Assembly: GCA_023375785.1 (NCBI GenBank)
Contig: SZWC01001189.1
Span: forward strand, 91,001 to 155,000
Reading direction: 5' to 3'
DNA from: Penium margaritaceum
Lineage: Eukaryota > Streptophyta > Zygnematophyceae > Desmidiales > Peniaceae
Length of the DNA: 64,000 nt
Below the pieces are notes generated by a model. The model had not been told where the DNA came from and searched no databases. It worked only from the letters and a program-made list of their open reading frames with translations. Position numbers and translations under genes: made by a program. This document shows, one piece after another, positions 11,411 to 21,173 of this stretch (the first letter of the stretch is position 1; each line of letters begins with the position of its first letter).

Positions 11411-11689
11411 TCAGAACTCACCACCATGATTGGAGCGGAACGTGTGCAGGGTATGACGAGACTGAAGATCAACCATCACAAGAAACAGGCGGATTGCCAA
11501 TGCGGTATCACTCTTGTTATGGAGGCTATAGATACACCGCACCCGAGTGAAGTCATCTGTGAGGGTGAGAACATGTCGACCCCGATCATAGAGGAACTCG
11601 ATTGGTAGAGGACTGAGAAGGTCCCAGTGGACCAGCTCTAGTGGGTGCAATGCCTGAGAGGAGGTGTCAGGGTAAGAGCAGCGATGCAT
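11411..11689 (-). pseudogene. Copia B integrase core segment
   Basis: The frame reads HPLELVHWDLLSPLPIEF, then HVLTLTDDFTRVRCIYSL and ends near FRSNHGGEF, the copia integrase catalytic core with its first two acidic positions. The adjacent open frame 11,037-11,240 carries the following block with WNGLPHGPLPYHVTPYELWF. Confidence 0.8.
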
Positions 11690-11777
11690 CTCACCGTGTG
11701 CGCATGAAAGACGATCAGTCTTAGGCGGCTTCTCTAAGGAAGCTGTGTCAAGAAGGAGGGCTTACTGAGTTTAAATG

Positions 11778-12054
11778 ACGGTCGACATGCCAAGACTGTT
11801 GCAACAAGGCTAGACGCATAGCAAGACGTTGCGCCTAGTTTGGGCCAGGCTCTGTCAAGTTTCCGTCGTTGAGCTGTTTTTAGGCTACTACTGAGCTTGT
11901 GCATATTATTGCTGTACTTTGTACTCTTGAAATACAATTAGAGCTTCCGCAGTCATTTCTCAGCGGTTGTACAAGCATTGCTTGGCACACCAAAGGTCCT
12001 AGCACAATAGCAAGGCCAACCAAGCCTTGACTGTGGTCGTGCAAAATTCCAACA
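11778..12054 (+). repeat. Copia C 5' LTR
   Basis: The segment from CGGTCGACATGCCAAGACT to the CCAACA that precedes the primer site recurs at 17,102-17,376 and, in shortened form, at 16,818-16,973. An ATACAAT-type A/T-rich stretch lies near 11,930. Confidence 0.85.
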
Positions 12055-12288
12055 TGGTATCAGAGCAATCAAGACTGTGCCACTAGCAAGCGAAGCAGCT
12101 ACAGCTAAGTGTTGGTGGAAGAGTCTTCCACATTCACGTGTCAGCATTAGAGAGTGGAGAGGTGCACAAAACACGGATTGTGCACAAGGCACAAGGAGTG
12201 AGAAGTCTCTATGACTGACATGGAGCCTCAACATCCAAGGGAGGGTCCTCCTCTGTTTGTCATTCAGTCTGTCTTACATGGTTAACGC

Positions 12289-12879
12289 ATGGGTCAGCAA
12301 CAAGCACGCCATATCGCACATCAGGCACAACAGCAAGTAGCAGAAGTGCAATGCTTGGTTGAGGAAGCGCAGCGGATGACGAAGCAAGAGGCATTGGCGC
12401 GTCAAGCTGCGGAGCAGGAACGTGAGGCATTGAGGCAACACCTTGGAGCTCAAAAGCTCCTTCAACAGCAAGAGCAGCTCACACATGCAGCTAAAGCATC
12501 ACACACGCAGCAGTTGATGCAGTCATGTGCAGATTTAGTTGCACAAAATACACAGATAAGACAACAACTAGCTCTGTTTCAACAGCAGCAGCAGCAGATG
12601 CATCAACAGATGATGCAGCAGCAACAACAACTTCAGCAGCAAGTGCAACCAATGCTATGGCAACAACAGTCACAAGCATCATCTGCCCATGTGCCTCATG
12701 GAAGTCCTCCACCAGTTGTACAACCAGCTTTCTCCCAACAGATGCAGCTTGGTGTAGTTATAAACGGAGGTGTGGCACAACAATTCCTAGCGCATTCTCA
12801 AGGGATGCCGGGGATACCACCATTGGCATTACACCAACAGGCTCAACCGGCTCCTATGCCGCAAGCCTACAGGGCTTAG
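12289..12879 (+). pseudogene. Copia C gag, Gln-rich coiled-coil part
   Basis: A 196-codon open frame, rich in Gln, Ala and His, begins with a heptad-like helix (EEAQRMTKQEALARQAAEQE) and continues with long Gln runs. It follows the leader by about 230 bp. A Gln-rich helical N-terminus is not a general copia feature; the assignment to gag rests on position. Confidence 0.55.
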
Positions 12880-13672
12880 CCTGTAGCAGCTATAGTAATG
12901 CCTCAAGGACAGCCGTTTCCAGTAGTACCCATGCATCATTATCTTGTGCCTGTCCAACCATTGACCCAACACAGTATCCCGTTCCAACGTCTGGAGATCA
13001 CAGTGCCTGTAGCAGTGGCATCCTTGCAACTGCACAAGATCAAGGTCGACAAGTTTGACCTTAGAGAACTTCCCACACCGGGTGCGCAAGTTCAAATAGG
13101 TCGCTCAGATTCATTGCCTATGGGAGTTCTACAACGGGCACTACTTGCCGCCACCATTGGGGTCATCACCACAAGCGGTGGCAGAGTTCAGCTTCTACAT
13201 TAAGGCTGCATACATGGTGCTGGATAACTAGCTCACTCCTGGCATCCAACAGACAATCAGGATGTTTGAGGGATCGAGCGAACCTGCTCATCATGCGTGG
13301 TCCTACCTGCTACAGACGTACGTGTCAGGAGACTCTACCTTCAAGTCTCACCTCCTCGCAGAGCTTTCTCACATCAGCTTCAGCAACTTCACAAGCATTG
13401 AGGACTACATCAACAAAGCCAAGTCACTACGTGACTAGCTTTCGGTTACTAATGCTCCTATTCTGGAGCCAGTCTTTGTGACCTTCATCCTCAACGGACT
13501 GACCGGCGATTGGGAGGAAGTGATGCAGCTGTTGAAGTTCAAGGAGGAGGCTGAACTGAAAGAGGCGTACGTGTGCAAGATGTTTTTGACAGAAGAGCGC
13601 GATCGCAAGCTTGTAAAGGAATAGATACGTCTTATTTCCTATCTAACATACCCAGCAGCTTGCACTACCCTC

Positions 13673-13990
13673 GTGTCCCATCCGAAATCAAAGAATGCTG
13701 CCATGAACTCAACTCCTACACTTGAACAGAATGAAACATCACCATCTACACCCTGTGGAAACTCCAACGACAAGCATGTCAAACCTCAGCTTGTGAGCAA
13801 GTGCCCGTACTGCAAGAAACCTGGACACATCAGGCTGTATTGTAGGAAACGGCTGAGAGATAAGGAGTGTGCAAGAAGGAAGGAGAGCACGGAGGAGCAG
13901 TCAGAGGATTCGGATGGTGGAGAGGAGGACAGTGATGAAGAAGATCAGGATACTCAGCAGAAGGTGACTGCTGTAGTGGAAAAGAAGTAG
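13673..13990 (+). pseudogene. Copia C gag C-terminus with CCHC zinc knuckle
   Basis: The frame contains CPYCKKPGHIRLYC, a complete CX2CX4HX4C zinc knuckle, at about 13,803-13,844. It is followed by a basic stretch and then an acidic Asp/Glu/Ser tail. Zinc knuckles bind the genomic RNA of retroelements. The upstream region 13,260-13,620 reads as the gag core. Confidence 0.85.
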
Positions 13991-14170
13991 TTCAACTTCT
14001 CAGGATCTGTATTCCATGTCTCAGAAAATCCGAGTACCAAGCGAGTCTGCTTGAAAAACGTGTGGTACCTGGACAGTGGGTGCACATGATACGTTACGTT
14101 TGACAGATCCTGCCTCCAACACCTTCGGTACAACGACAAAGGCTACGTCACCATAGCGAACAATTGGCAT

Positions 14171-15652
14171 GTGCCAGTGAAAGGCAAAGGGAAGATGACA
14201 TTGACAGGGTACAAGGAAGCTCAAGTGCACTTTGATAACGTGCTATTTATCCCTGGTATTTCTTTCAACCTCCTATTGCTTGGAGTGTTTTTAAAGCAAG
14301 GAGCGCACATTGCTAGCAATGGGGAGCGGATCTCCTTCAAAAGCAGTGAAGGTGAAACCTTCGGTGAAGGGCACCTTTTCTCCAACGGCATTATAGGGAT
14401 AAATCTGAGCCCAACTACTGGAAAGAATCCTGGCTCTTCCTTTGCTACAACAAATCAACAGAGATTGCACGACGTTCGGAGGCACACACAACATCGTTGC
14501 GGCAACCGACGGAATAGATTCACATTATCCAAGGAGCACGATGGCTCTGAAAATTCACCTGTGGTCAATGGCAAGCTTTCCATTGGTGCATTCTGTTTTT
14601 TGGTGTACAAAGAGGTGACTTCGGGCCGTTCAAAAGACAGGGGGAGCACGAGAGCTACTTCAAGGGTCCCTGAAATGATTCTCTTGGCTTTAAAGTATAA
14701 ATTCGACACTCAGAGGAGTTCCTCTGAGCCTGAAACTTTTCTTGGCAGTGGGAATGAATATTCCTACTTTGACTACGAGAAAAGTACTGCCCATGACAAG
14801 ATCGTCAACGTCGCCACTTGCCTCTCCACACCACTAGCATTTTTTGGCATGACGGTGGCGTCGGGAAAATGTTGCTTCAACTCGCTAGAGGAGTGGCAGG
14901 GCGATGAGGAGCAAGAGTTTCTCCAAAACCCCCAACATCAACCTTTGGCAGCAGCAGCAGACATTTCTACAAACGTCAGAGAGCAAACATTTTCATCGGT
15001 GATTGCTTTAAAAATGTTTTTTGACCACCCGCGTTTAACTTGGGTGCCGTGCACCTCATGCCGACATCAGCTACTCGTTGGGGATCGCGTGGAGGGGGGC
15101 AAGCAGAAGCCGAAGCCGAGTTCCGAATTCGGAACGGCAGTCTCCTGCGGTAAGGCGGATACGAGAATGGCGCTCGCTTTTGCAAGCGCCAATGGTCGCG
15201 TGAGGAGCTCGCTCGCTATCGCGAACGGCTCTTCGCTGCTCCTAACAGCGAACTTCAAATTTTGCAGTTCAGTGCGGGCTGACGCAGTAGCTCGCAGTAC
15301 AGGACGAAAGCGCCCAATCAGCAGCGCTACAGGATGGCGAGACCTTGCCGGCAAACTTCTGAACAGCGGGCAACAGACGGATGACGCAGCAGAAACGGGC
15401 CTCACCGTCGATGATTCGACCCAAGAAATCTGTCGACGCGAGATCACGACCGGAGAGGAGTCACTCCGCCACATGGGAACCGACGTACTACGAACTCCAA
15501 AGACAAAGCACGTCTTCGAACGACCTCGCGAGGACAAAGAAAAACACCAAGGGGCGAGCAACGACCAGATTCAATCGCAGGAATGCTCTGGCAAATTGTC
15601 CAAACGCCCTTTTCTACTGCACCGGCGAGTAGGGAGCGAGACAGGAGCTTAA
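14171..15652 (+). CDS. Long open frame: copia protease end joined to unrecognised sequence
   Basis: This 493-codon frame (first codon GTG, open from further upstream) is the longest in the window. Its first 85 residues belong to the copia protease/pre-integrase region (VLFIPGISFNLLLLGVFLKQ). The remainder resembles no copia domain. A middle part (about residues 165-265) has mixed hydrophobic and charged composition with FFGMTVASGKCCFNSLEEW; a C-terminal part is Arg/Ser/Thr-rich from a GC-rich stretch (15,050-15,600). A 493-codon frame in DNA of this composition is unlikely by chance, so either coding sequence was captured or the insertion is young. Function unknown. Confidence 0.4.
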   Translation: MPVKGKGKMTLTGYKEAQVHFDNVLFIPGISFNLLLLGVFLKQGAHIASNGERISFKSSEGETFGEGHLFSNGIIGINLSPTTGKNPGSSFATTNQQRLHDVRRHTQHRCGNRRNRFTLSKEHDGSENSPVVNGKLSIGAFCFLVYKEVTSGRSKDRGSTRATSRVPEMILLALKYKFDTQRSSSEPETFLGSGNEYSYFDYEKSTAHDKIVNVATCLSTPLAFFGMTVASGKCCFNSLEEWQGDEEQEFLQNPQHQPLAAAADISTNVREQTFSSVIALKMFFDHPRLTWVPCTSCRHQLLVGDRVEGGKQKPKPSSEFGTAVSCGKADTRMALAFASANGRVRSSLAIANGSSLLLTANFKFCSSVRADAVARSTGRKRPISSATGWRDLAGKLLNSGQQTDDAAETGLTVDDSTQEICRREITTGEESLRHMGTDVLRTPKTKHVFERPREDKEKHQGASNDQIQSQECSGKLSKRPFLLHRRVGSETGA

Positions 15653-16690
15653 AAAATCTTTTTTCCGCCGTTGGATCCTCATAAATAGCTCCTGGACAGG
15701 TCATTCGTGGTCTCCAACAGTGGGAGACAGGGTCTTGGAATTTTCTACTAAGAGCATGACACTTGAGGTGCAACCTGGCGTTGCCAAAAAAAAAAAACCA
15801 GGCGGCCATGAAAAGGTTGGGATCTGAACCAAGCTACCTCAAATGGATTAAAAAAAATCTCTCGTAGAGGGAGAACCCATGAACAAGTTCAGGATTCAAG
15901 AAAATCTCCTTCACACCCGAGGAGAGGAAATCAAGGGGGACTGCATCTCTTGACTTCCAAAGCTAGAGCAGAATCTGTTGCCGGCATGGACACTCAGTGA
16001 TGACTCAAGAAATTATGGATTTCTCTACCACTGAGCAAATTCAAGTTTGGCCGAGTCCTTCTACCTTCACCAACGCACTTATCGAGCGGAAGTGTTTCAG
16101 TGAGGCGATAACTGCGTTATATTTTGGCTTCAGCACGGTGCGGCCGGTTTCACTTTTGGAGGAGTCCACTTGAATTTACAGATTTTACCGTGATTCACCG
16201 GGAATTTTCCTATGGGGAATTTTCTACTGTACAGGCTAGAATATTCCTGGTTTTTTAGTCCTCAAGGGCATGTTCAAGTCCTGGACATGTACAAATGGGT
16301 TGGTGTGTCCAAGAAAGGTGGGACTACCTTGGCCAACTCATTGAAGTGATTTCCAAGGTTCGACAACTTGGCAACTGCCTCGTATGAGGCAATCTTGGAG
16401 AGGACGAAGCCTACGAGGTTTCTGTGAGCCACTGTACAGGATCAAGGCAGTTGCCTAGCTCACATACAACCTCGTCACTTCCAATGTTGGATGACACATT
16501 ACTACATCAGCGGTTGGGACCGCTGGGACTGCCACCTTCAGTGAAGCAGCCTGGACCGCCAGGACGACTACCAACCAGAGCAGCAGTTTAAAAGGGAAAA
16601 CCAGTTGTGGCACCAGTAACCAATTCCAGTCCCTCCAACTCCATTGTATCAGCATCAACTTTTTTGCACGTCTGCGAGCCACTTGGTCTC
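15653..16690. other. Non-coding interior of copia C
   Basis: No long frame or recognisable domain. A 12-A run near 15,787-15,798 and several A-rich stretches are present. From about 16,450 a Pro/Gly/Ser-rich plus-strand reading resembles the low-complexity linker of copia elements, suggesting that element sequence resumes there. Confidence 0.4.
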
Positions 16691-16692
16691 CA

Positions 16693-17376
16693 TACCAGAC
16701 TCAGATTCCGGTGCTGCTGGAGTTTCCTGGAGGTTCCCTCTGACGACCCAGTGACTCTGGCGGAAGTGTGCCAGCATGGAGAGGAGGTTGCCTGACAACT
16801 TGAAGGCCTGTCAACCTGGAAGACGGTCGACATGCCAAGACTCTTGTTACAAGGCAAGACGTTCGAGCTTGTGCATTTGATTGCTGTACTTAATCAGAGC
16901 TTCCGCATTCATTTCTCAGCAGTTGTACAAGCATTGCTTGGCACACCAAAGGTCCTGGCACGACAGTAAGGCCAGACTCAAATTCCGGTAGTGCTGGAGT
17001 TTCCTAAAGGTTCCCTCTGAAGACCCACTGACTCTGGCGGAAGTGTGCCAGGGAAGAGAGGAGGTTGGCTGACATCCTGAAGGCCTGTCAACCCGGAAGA
17101 CGGTCGACACGCCAAGACTCTTGCTACAAGGCTGGACGCATAGCAAGACGTTGCGCGTAGTTTGGGCCAGGCTCTGTCAAGTTTCTGTTGCTGAGCTGTT
17201 TATAGGCTGTTGGTGAGCTTGTGCATATTAGTGCTGTTCTTTGTATTCTTGTAATACAATCAAAGCTTCCGCATTCATTTCTCAGCATTTGTACAAGCAT
17301 TTCTTGGCACACCAAAGGTCCTTACACGACAGCAAAGCCAACCAAGCCTTGACTGTGGTCGTGCAGAATTCCAATA
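16693..17376 (+). repeat. Direct tandem duplication at the 3' end of copia C
   Basis: A block of about 125 bp of pre-LTR sequence (CAGACTCAGATTCCGG...GACCCAGTGACTCTGGCGG...) followed by LTR sequence occurs twice in direct orientation, from 16,693 and from 16,975. The first copy carries a shorter version of the LTR (16,818-16,973); the second carries the longer 3' LTR. Confidence 0.85.
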
Positions 17377-18540
17377 GGTAATAGGTTTGATCTCAGCCTG
17401 TCGCTTGAGCTGATGGTCAAGCAATGACGACTGGCTTCTAAATTGCAATTCTGTGCACGCAAATCAAATGCGTGAACTAAACCCCTCCAATGCTGCTGCC
17501 ATCCTTCTCAAACCCTAAACCCAAAAATCAAATTTGGGTGTCCGGCCACGCCTCCGGCGGGAGGTCGGTTTCCAATGAGTCTTTGTCAGTTCCCTTTCGG
17601 CGGTCTAATCATTTTGCAATCCGCCAATGAAGTATGTCCAATGAACGTAATCAGGCACTTAGTAGCTTTTGATGACCCAGGTATGATTAGATGTATGTGG
17701 TCATTTAATGCGCTGTAATTTTTGTTGATCAACGGTATTATTGCTACCATGTTTGAATGTAAACGTGTGTACATATTCTTGTTTCTTATGACCTATTGAA
17801 AATGCACTTCCCCATGCATATGTCGCATGCCCCAAGACCCGGATCTCCCCTCCCAGTAATGAGAGGAGTGTGTAGGTTGGCGGGGTAAGGATATGTTGGA
17901 GAAATTAGAACACTAGTAGGAGGAGAACGTTCTTGGATGTTTGATTGTAAATCAAACACGTGTGGACTGTTGAGCTGTCTATGTGCACGACCTTTCGTGC
18001 ACGTTCTGTTGTAATGCACGCGTGCACATACATGGCTCGAGGGGGGGGGGGGGGGGGGGGGGGGGNNNNNNNNNNNNNNNNNNNNNNNNNNGGGAGGGGG
18101 GGATAGGAGAAAACCTGAAAAATAGGTCTTACGTTTCCGGTCGTCTCAGGCAGTATCGAGTCCGTAACTTCAGACTTTTTGGATCTTCAAATTATTGAAG
18201 ATTCTAGTGGAGCCTTATCAGGTCATCAAGACATTCTTCATGTATGCTCAGATCATAGAAATGCCTGTTATGATATACAAAGATATTTTTTAAGCTCGCT
18301 TGTTCAAGTTCTCAAGTCATTTTCTTAGAAAAGAACATTCAAAAGCATTTTGAATAGATAGAAGAAATCGCGAAGGGAAGACAAGAAACTTCTTGGAAGT
18401 GATGGTTAGGGTATGATGTCTCTTGTAAGAAGTATGTACGGGCCTATTGAAATCTATGTGGTTTGCAAGGATCTTGATATCTTCCATTGTTCATTAGTGG
18501 CATATAAGAATTTTCTTCGTAGTTTCTTAGCTATAGTCAA
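17377..18540. other. Intergenic DNA with poly-G and an assembly gap
   Basis: No supported gene. A 25-G run at 18,041-18,065 is followed by 26 N (18,066-18,091) and another G-rich run, so the true length of the homopolymer is unknown. Flanking DNA is AT-rich and carries no recognisable frame. Confidence 0.7.
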
Positions 18541-20000
18541 AAGAGGTGTACACAGTTTGAGGGCATGAATCAAAGGTGATCAGTTCCAAATGGCGGAGGT
18601 AGCTCACAGGGAAGTTTTTCGGAACAAACTCCTCGAAATCCTCGACGAGCAATGCAAACTCCTCTGGAATAGCCGCAAACTTCTCCAGTGTTGAGGCCGA
18701 TATAGTCGCCTTGGCAGCTGCGATTTATTCTGCTTTCGTGGCCTCCACGTGGACTAGCCACGTATGAGCTACACACCGCAGATTTCTCTTGGCCATGTCC
18801 AAAGATGTTGGTTGGCATTCTACAACTACTACAAATTCCTCTGCTACTTCCACTTCTGCTGGTTCCCATAACCGCCATTGCCTTGTGGGTTGCTCGACCA
18901 GAGGCAGGTGTCGTTTTCTGCCATTAATGCTGACGTGGACTCATCCCATGCTCGAGTCCACGTGCAGATTGTCATGTTACAGGAAATCTCGGCCGATGAT
19001 GATCTTGTGGCCGCTCATTGGGCAAGTCCTCCACACCATTACGTCATTCACATCGTCATTTTTGCAGTCTGAGGGTTTTGTGAAGTCGACAGATCCGCAG
19101 TTGTTAGTCAACGGGTTTTCCCTCAAATACTCCCAATTTGGTCTTCAAACCTAGCTTCCAAACCATGTCGTTGCTGAAAACACTTTGAGAACCCCTTGGT
19201 TTTACTCATAGTAATATTGCCGATTGGTGTTCCTTGCACCCCTTGTCAAATTGTGTGATCTCAAGAACTTTTGTCTATCATGATGTGAGCCCCTGAATGG
19301 GCGATCGGTCGGTGCAGAACATTTTGAGAGAATAGGAGCCTCGCCTTCTACTCCTACCCTTTATACTTTTAGGACTCCTCTACTTTACGGCTTCACCCCC
19401 TTTTGGATTGTTCATACCGTTTTTCATAGTCATGCAAGATATGACCCGGTTTTCCACAAGTCCAGCAAAGACTTTGATAGCGTTGATCGACGGCATCAAT
19501 CTCCACCAGAGACGAGGTCTCCGTTGACTACGACTTTCCTCCACCACCATAGGAATTGTGGCTGCCGTTGGATTCCTGAGGAATTATAGTAGCTGATCGT
19601 TGATGCAATCAGGTACTGCGGTCATTCATGGAAGGTCATCCTAGATGCCAAAGAGGACAATTTCTTGCTACAAATTCTGCTTGAGGCTGTTGTAGTAAAA
19701 ACAGAGTTCATCGTGATGATTTCGGGGAAAGGTCGCATACACTTTGCCACATTGGACTGCTCACGGAGGCGTTGAAGCATGTACTATGCGTCAAACGTCT
19801 TGTTCAGTTTTCCAAACCTGGCGAGTGCAGTGCCTGCTAAGTCGTTCCGCATTTCTGGTAGCGTGAGCGAGTCTTGTTACACCGGATTTATCAACTCGAG
19901 AGGTAGTACGCCTGCGTTCAACGATGTGAGAGCGGTCGCGTGAGCCATTGATCTTCCTCCGCCCGACGAGATGGGCAACCTATCATATAATAAAAAGAAG
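18540..20000 (-). mobile_element. Decayed Ty3/gypsy gag-protease remnant (K)
   Basis: Read on the minus strand, separate short frames carry gypsy-like segments: a gag stretch near 19,650-19,720 (YYNSLKQNL) and, toward lower coordinates, protease-to-RT linker pieces near 18,900-19,010 (INGRKRHLPLVEQ) and 18,600-18,680 (EKFAAIPEEFALLVEDFEEF). The last segment resembles the linker preceding gypsy RT. The copy is heavily broken and old. No LTRs were found. Confidence 0.55.
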
Positions 20001-21039
20001 TGGAATTCGTTCCATCGTTGGTCGTCCTTTTTTTTTGGTAAGGGAGAAGGGGCTTGCTAGGTGCCGAAGCAAGGTCTGATGAGGAGAAGTGGAAGCAAGA
20101 CCACTGCTGAAGCCGACAAGGAGGTAGGCGGCAATTCCCGTGGCAGGTTCAAGGAACAAGGACTTCTGCCTTCAAATCTTGCTTTGACACCACAATGCAA
20201 TGGGCGTGACAGTCTTGGAGCAAGGGCGCAAGGAATCATGAAGAAAGTGCATGAGAACAATTGGTGAACGACGAGCTCACATAGGTCTTAAGAAAAAGTA
20301 CATTGCTTAACAGGGTCAGATGGGTCCATTCACGTGAAATAACACGCACACAACAAAGCACTGAGGGCAGGGCAACATTTTTTCAATGAACTCACAAATT
20401 TTGTGGTCCAACATCCGTTGCCTGAGTGGAGGAGAAACGAAAAATGGTCCAACCCATCATCCTTGCCACTGAATTAGCAGGAGGCTGCATGAGTGGAAAA
20501 GGAAGGCCTTTGGTGAAGCAAACAGCTCAAACAGCCAAACAGTCAGCTGCCAGCCGCTGCAGTATCGGTTGTACCGTGCACGAATGGATGTAAAGGATTC
20601 CAGAGATGCCATCTGGACGTCTGCATCTACTACTGCCACAGAATTGGCATCATCTTCTTCTGGCAAATTCAATTTGCCGCAATACATGTGTCTTGGAGCA
20701 ATGAACAAACATTGCGAAAAAATAGAAACATTGAAGGTATCTGTAAGAGGCAAACTGAATTTGGAACCGACTGCAACCACCAAAAGGAATGAGAAGGAGC
20801 CACATGCAGCCCCAGTGACATCCGCACACACATTGACATTCAGGTTGAAGTCTCCATGAGCATTTGGACTGAGTTACCTTACACCCAATACTGAATGTCA
20901 CATTAGATTCTTCTTTGGATAACAAATCAATGGGCTCATGGCTTTGTCCGGCGGCCATCTACACTGATAGCGCTGTTTCAGGTCAAAAACAATTCGGACA
21001 CTACAGGTTTCATACATGTCAGAGGTCAGGTAAATCATA
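20000..21039. other. No supported gene
   Basis: Short frames occur on both strands at 20,457-20,859 and overlap each other; neither has recognisable domain content, a strong start context or a neighbour that supports it. The stretch near 21,000 is the probable 3' flank of the minus-strand host gene. Confidence 0.5.
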
Positions 21040-21045
21040 TTTATT
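21040..21045 (-). promoter_or_regulatory. Candidate AATAAA polyadenylation signal
   Basis: TTTATT on the plus strand is AATAAA on the minus strand, about 130 bp past the stop codon of the coiled-coil gene. Spacing suits a short 3' UTR; such hexamers also occur by chance. Confidence 0.35.
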
Positions 21046-21173
21046 GAGATCAAACACATAAAACAGGAACAAGAAAAGTGCAGACAGAGATCATCCAGAT
21101 GCAATGACCACAGAGGGGCTCAGGTCCATACTTGAGTCGACCGCAAACAGCCGCTCGGGCTGCAAAAAACCGG

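Larger units (their letters stand above)
8817..11777 (-). mobile_element. Ty1/copia fragment B (A family), broken
   Basis: The left part (8,817 to about 9,137) matches part of the LTR of copia A. Minus-strand coding parts follow with increasing coordinate: reverse transcriptase (9,474-9,770 and on to about 10,180), a Pro/Ser-rich linker with a 36-bp minisatellite (10,585-10,770), integrase C-terminal region (about 10,880-11,280) and integrase core (11,411-11,689). Copia order is confirmed because integrase precedes RT. Similarity to A is roughly 80-85% by eye. The copy is partial and broken at many sites; the right end lies against copia C. Confidence 0.8.
11778..17376 (+). mobile_element. 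Ty1/copia element C carrying foreign sequence, broken
   Basis: The 5' LTR is about 11,778-12,054 (ends ...CCAACA) and is followed directly by a primer site TGGTATCAGAGCAA at 12,055. The 3' LTR is about 17,102-17,376. Gag (12,289-12,879), a zinc knuckle (13,800-13,850) and a protease region (about 14,060-14,430) are present; integrase, RT and RNase H were not recognised. About 2 kb between 14,440 and 16,450 resembles no copia domain. The LTRs differ at about 31 of 275 positions by eye (11%), so the insertion is moderately old. It abuts copia B at its left. No clear target duplication was found. Confidence 0.75.

Noticed and set aside
17508-17530. CAAACCCTAAACCC looked like plant telomere repeat
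   Set aside because: Only about two units are present and no array surrounds them; this is expected by chance or a common promoter motif.
18041-18107. Long G run around Ns as a possible G-quadruplex or telomere-like structure
   Set aside because: It surrounds an assembly gap; the sequence quality and length there are not reliable.
20457-20859. Overlapping frames on both strands (124 and 96 codons)
   Set aside because: Neither has recognisable domains, and mutual overlap makes at least one spurious.
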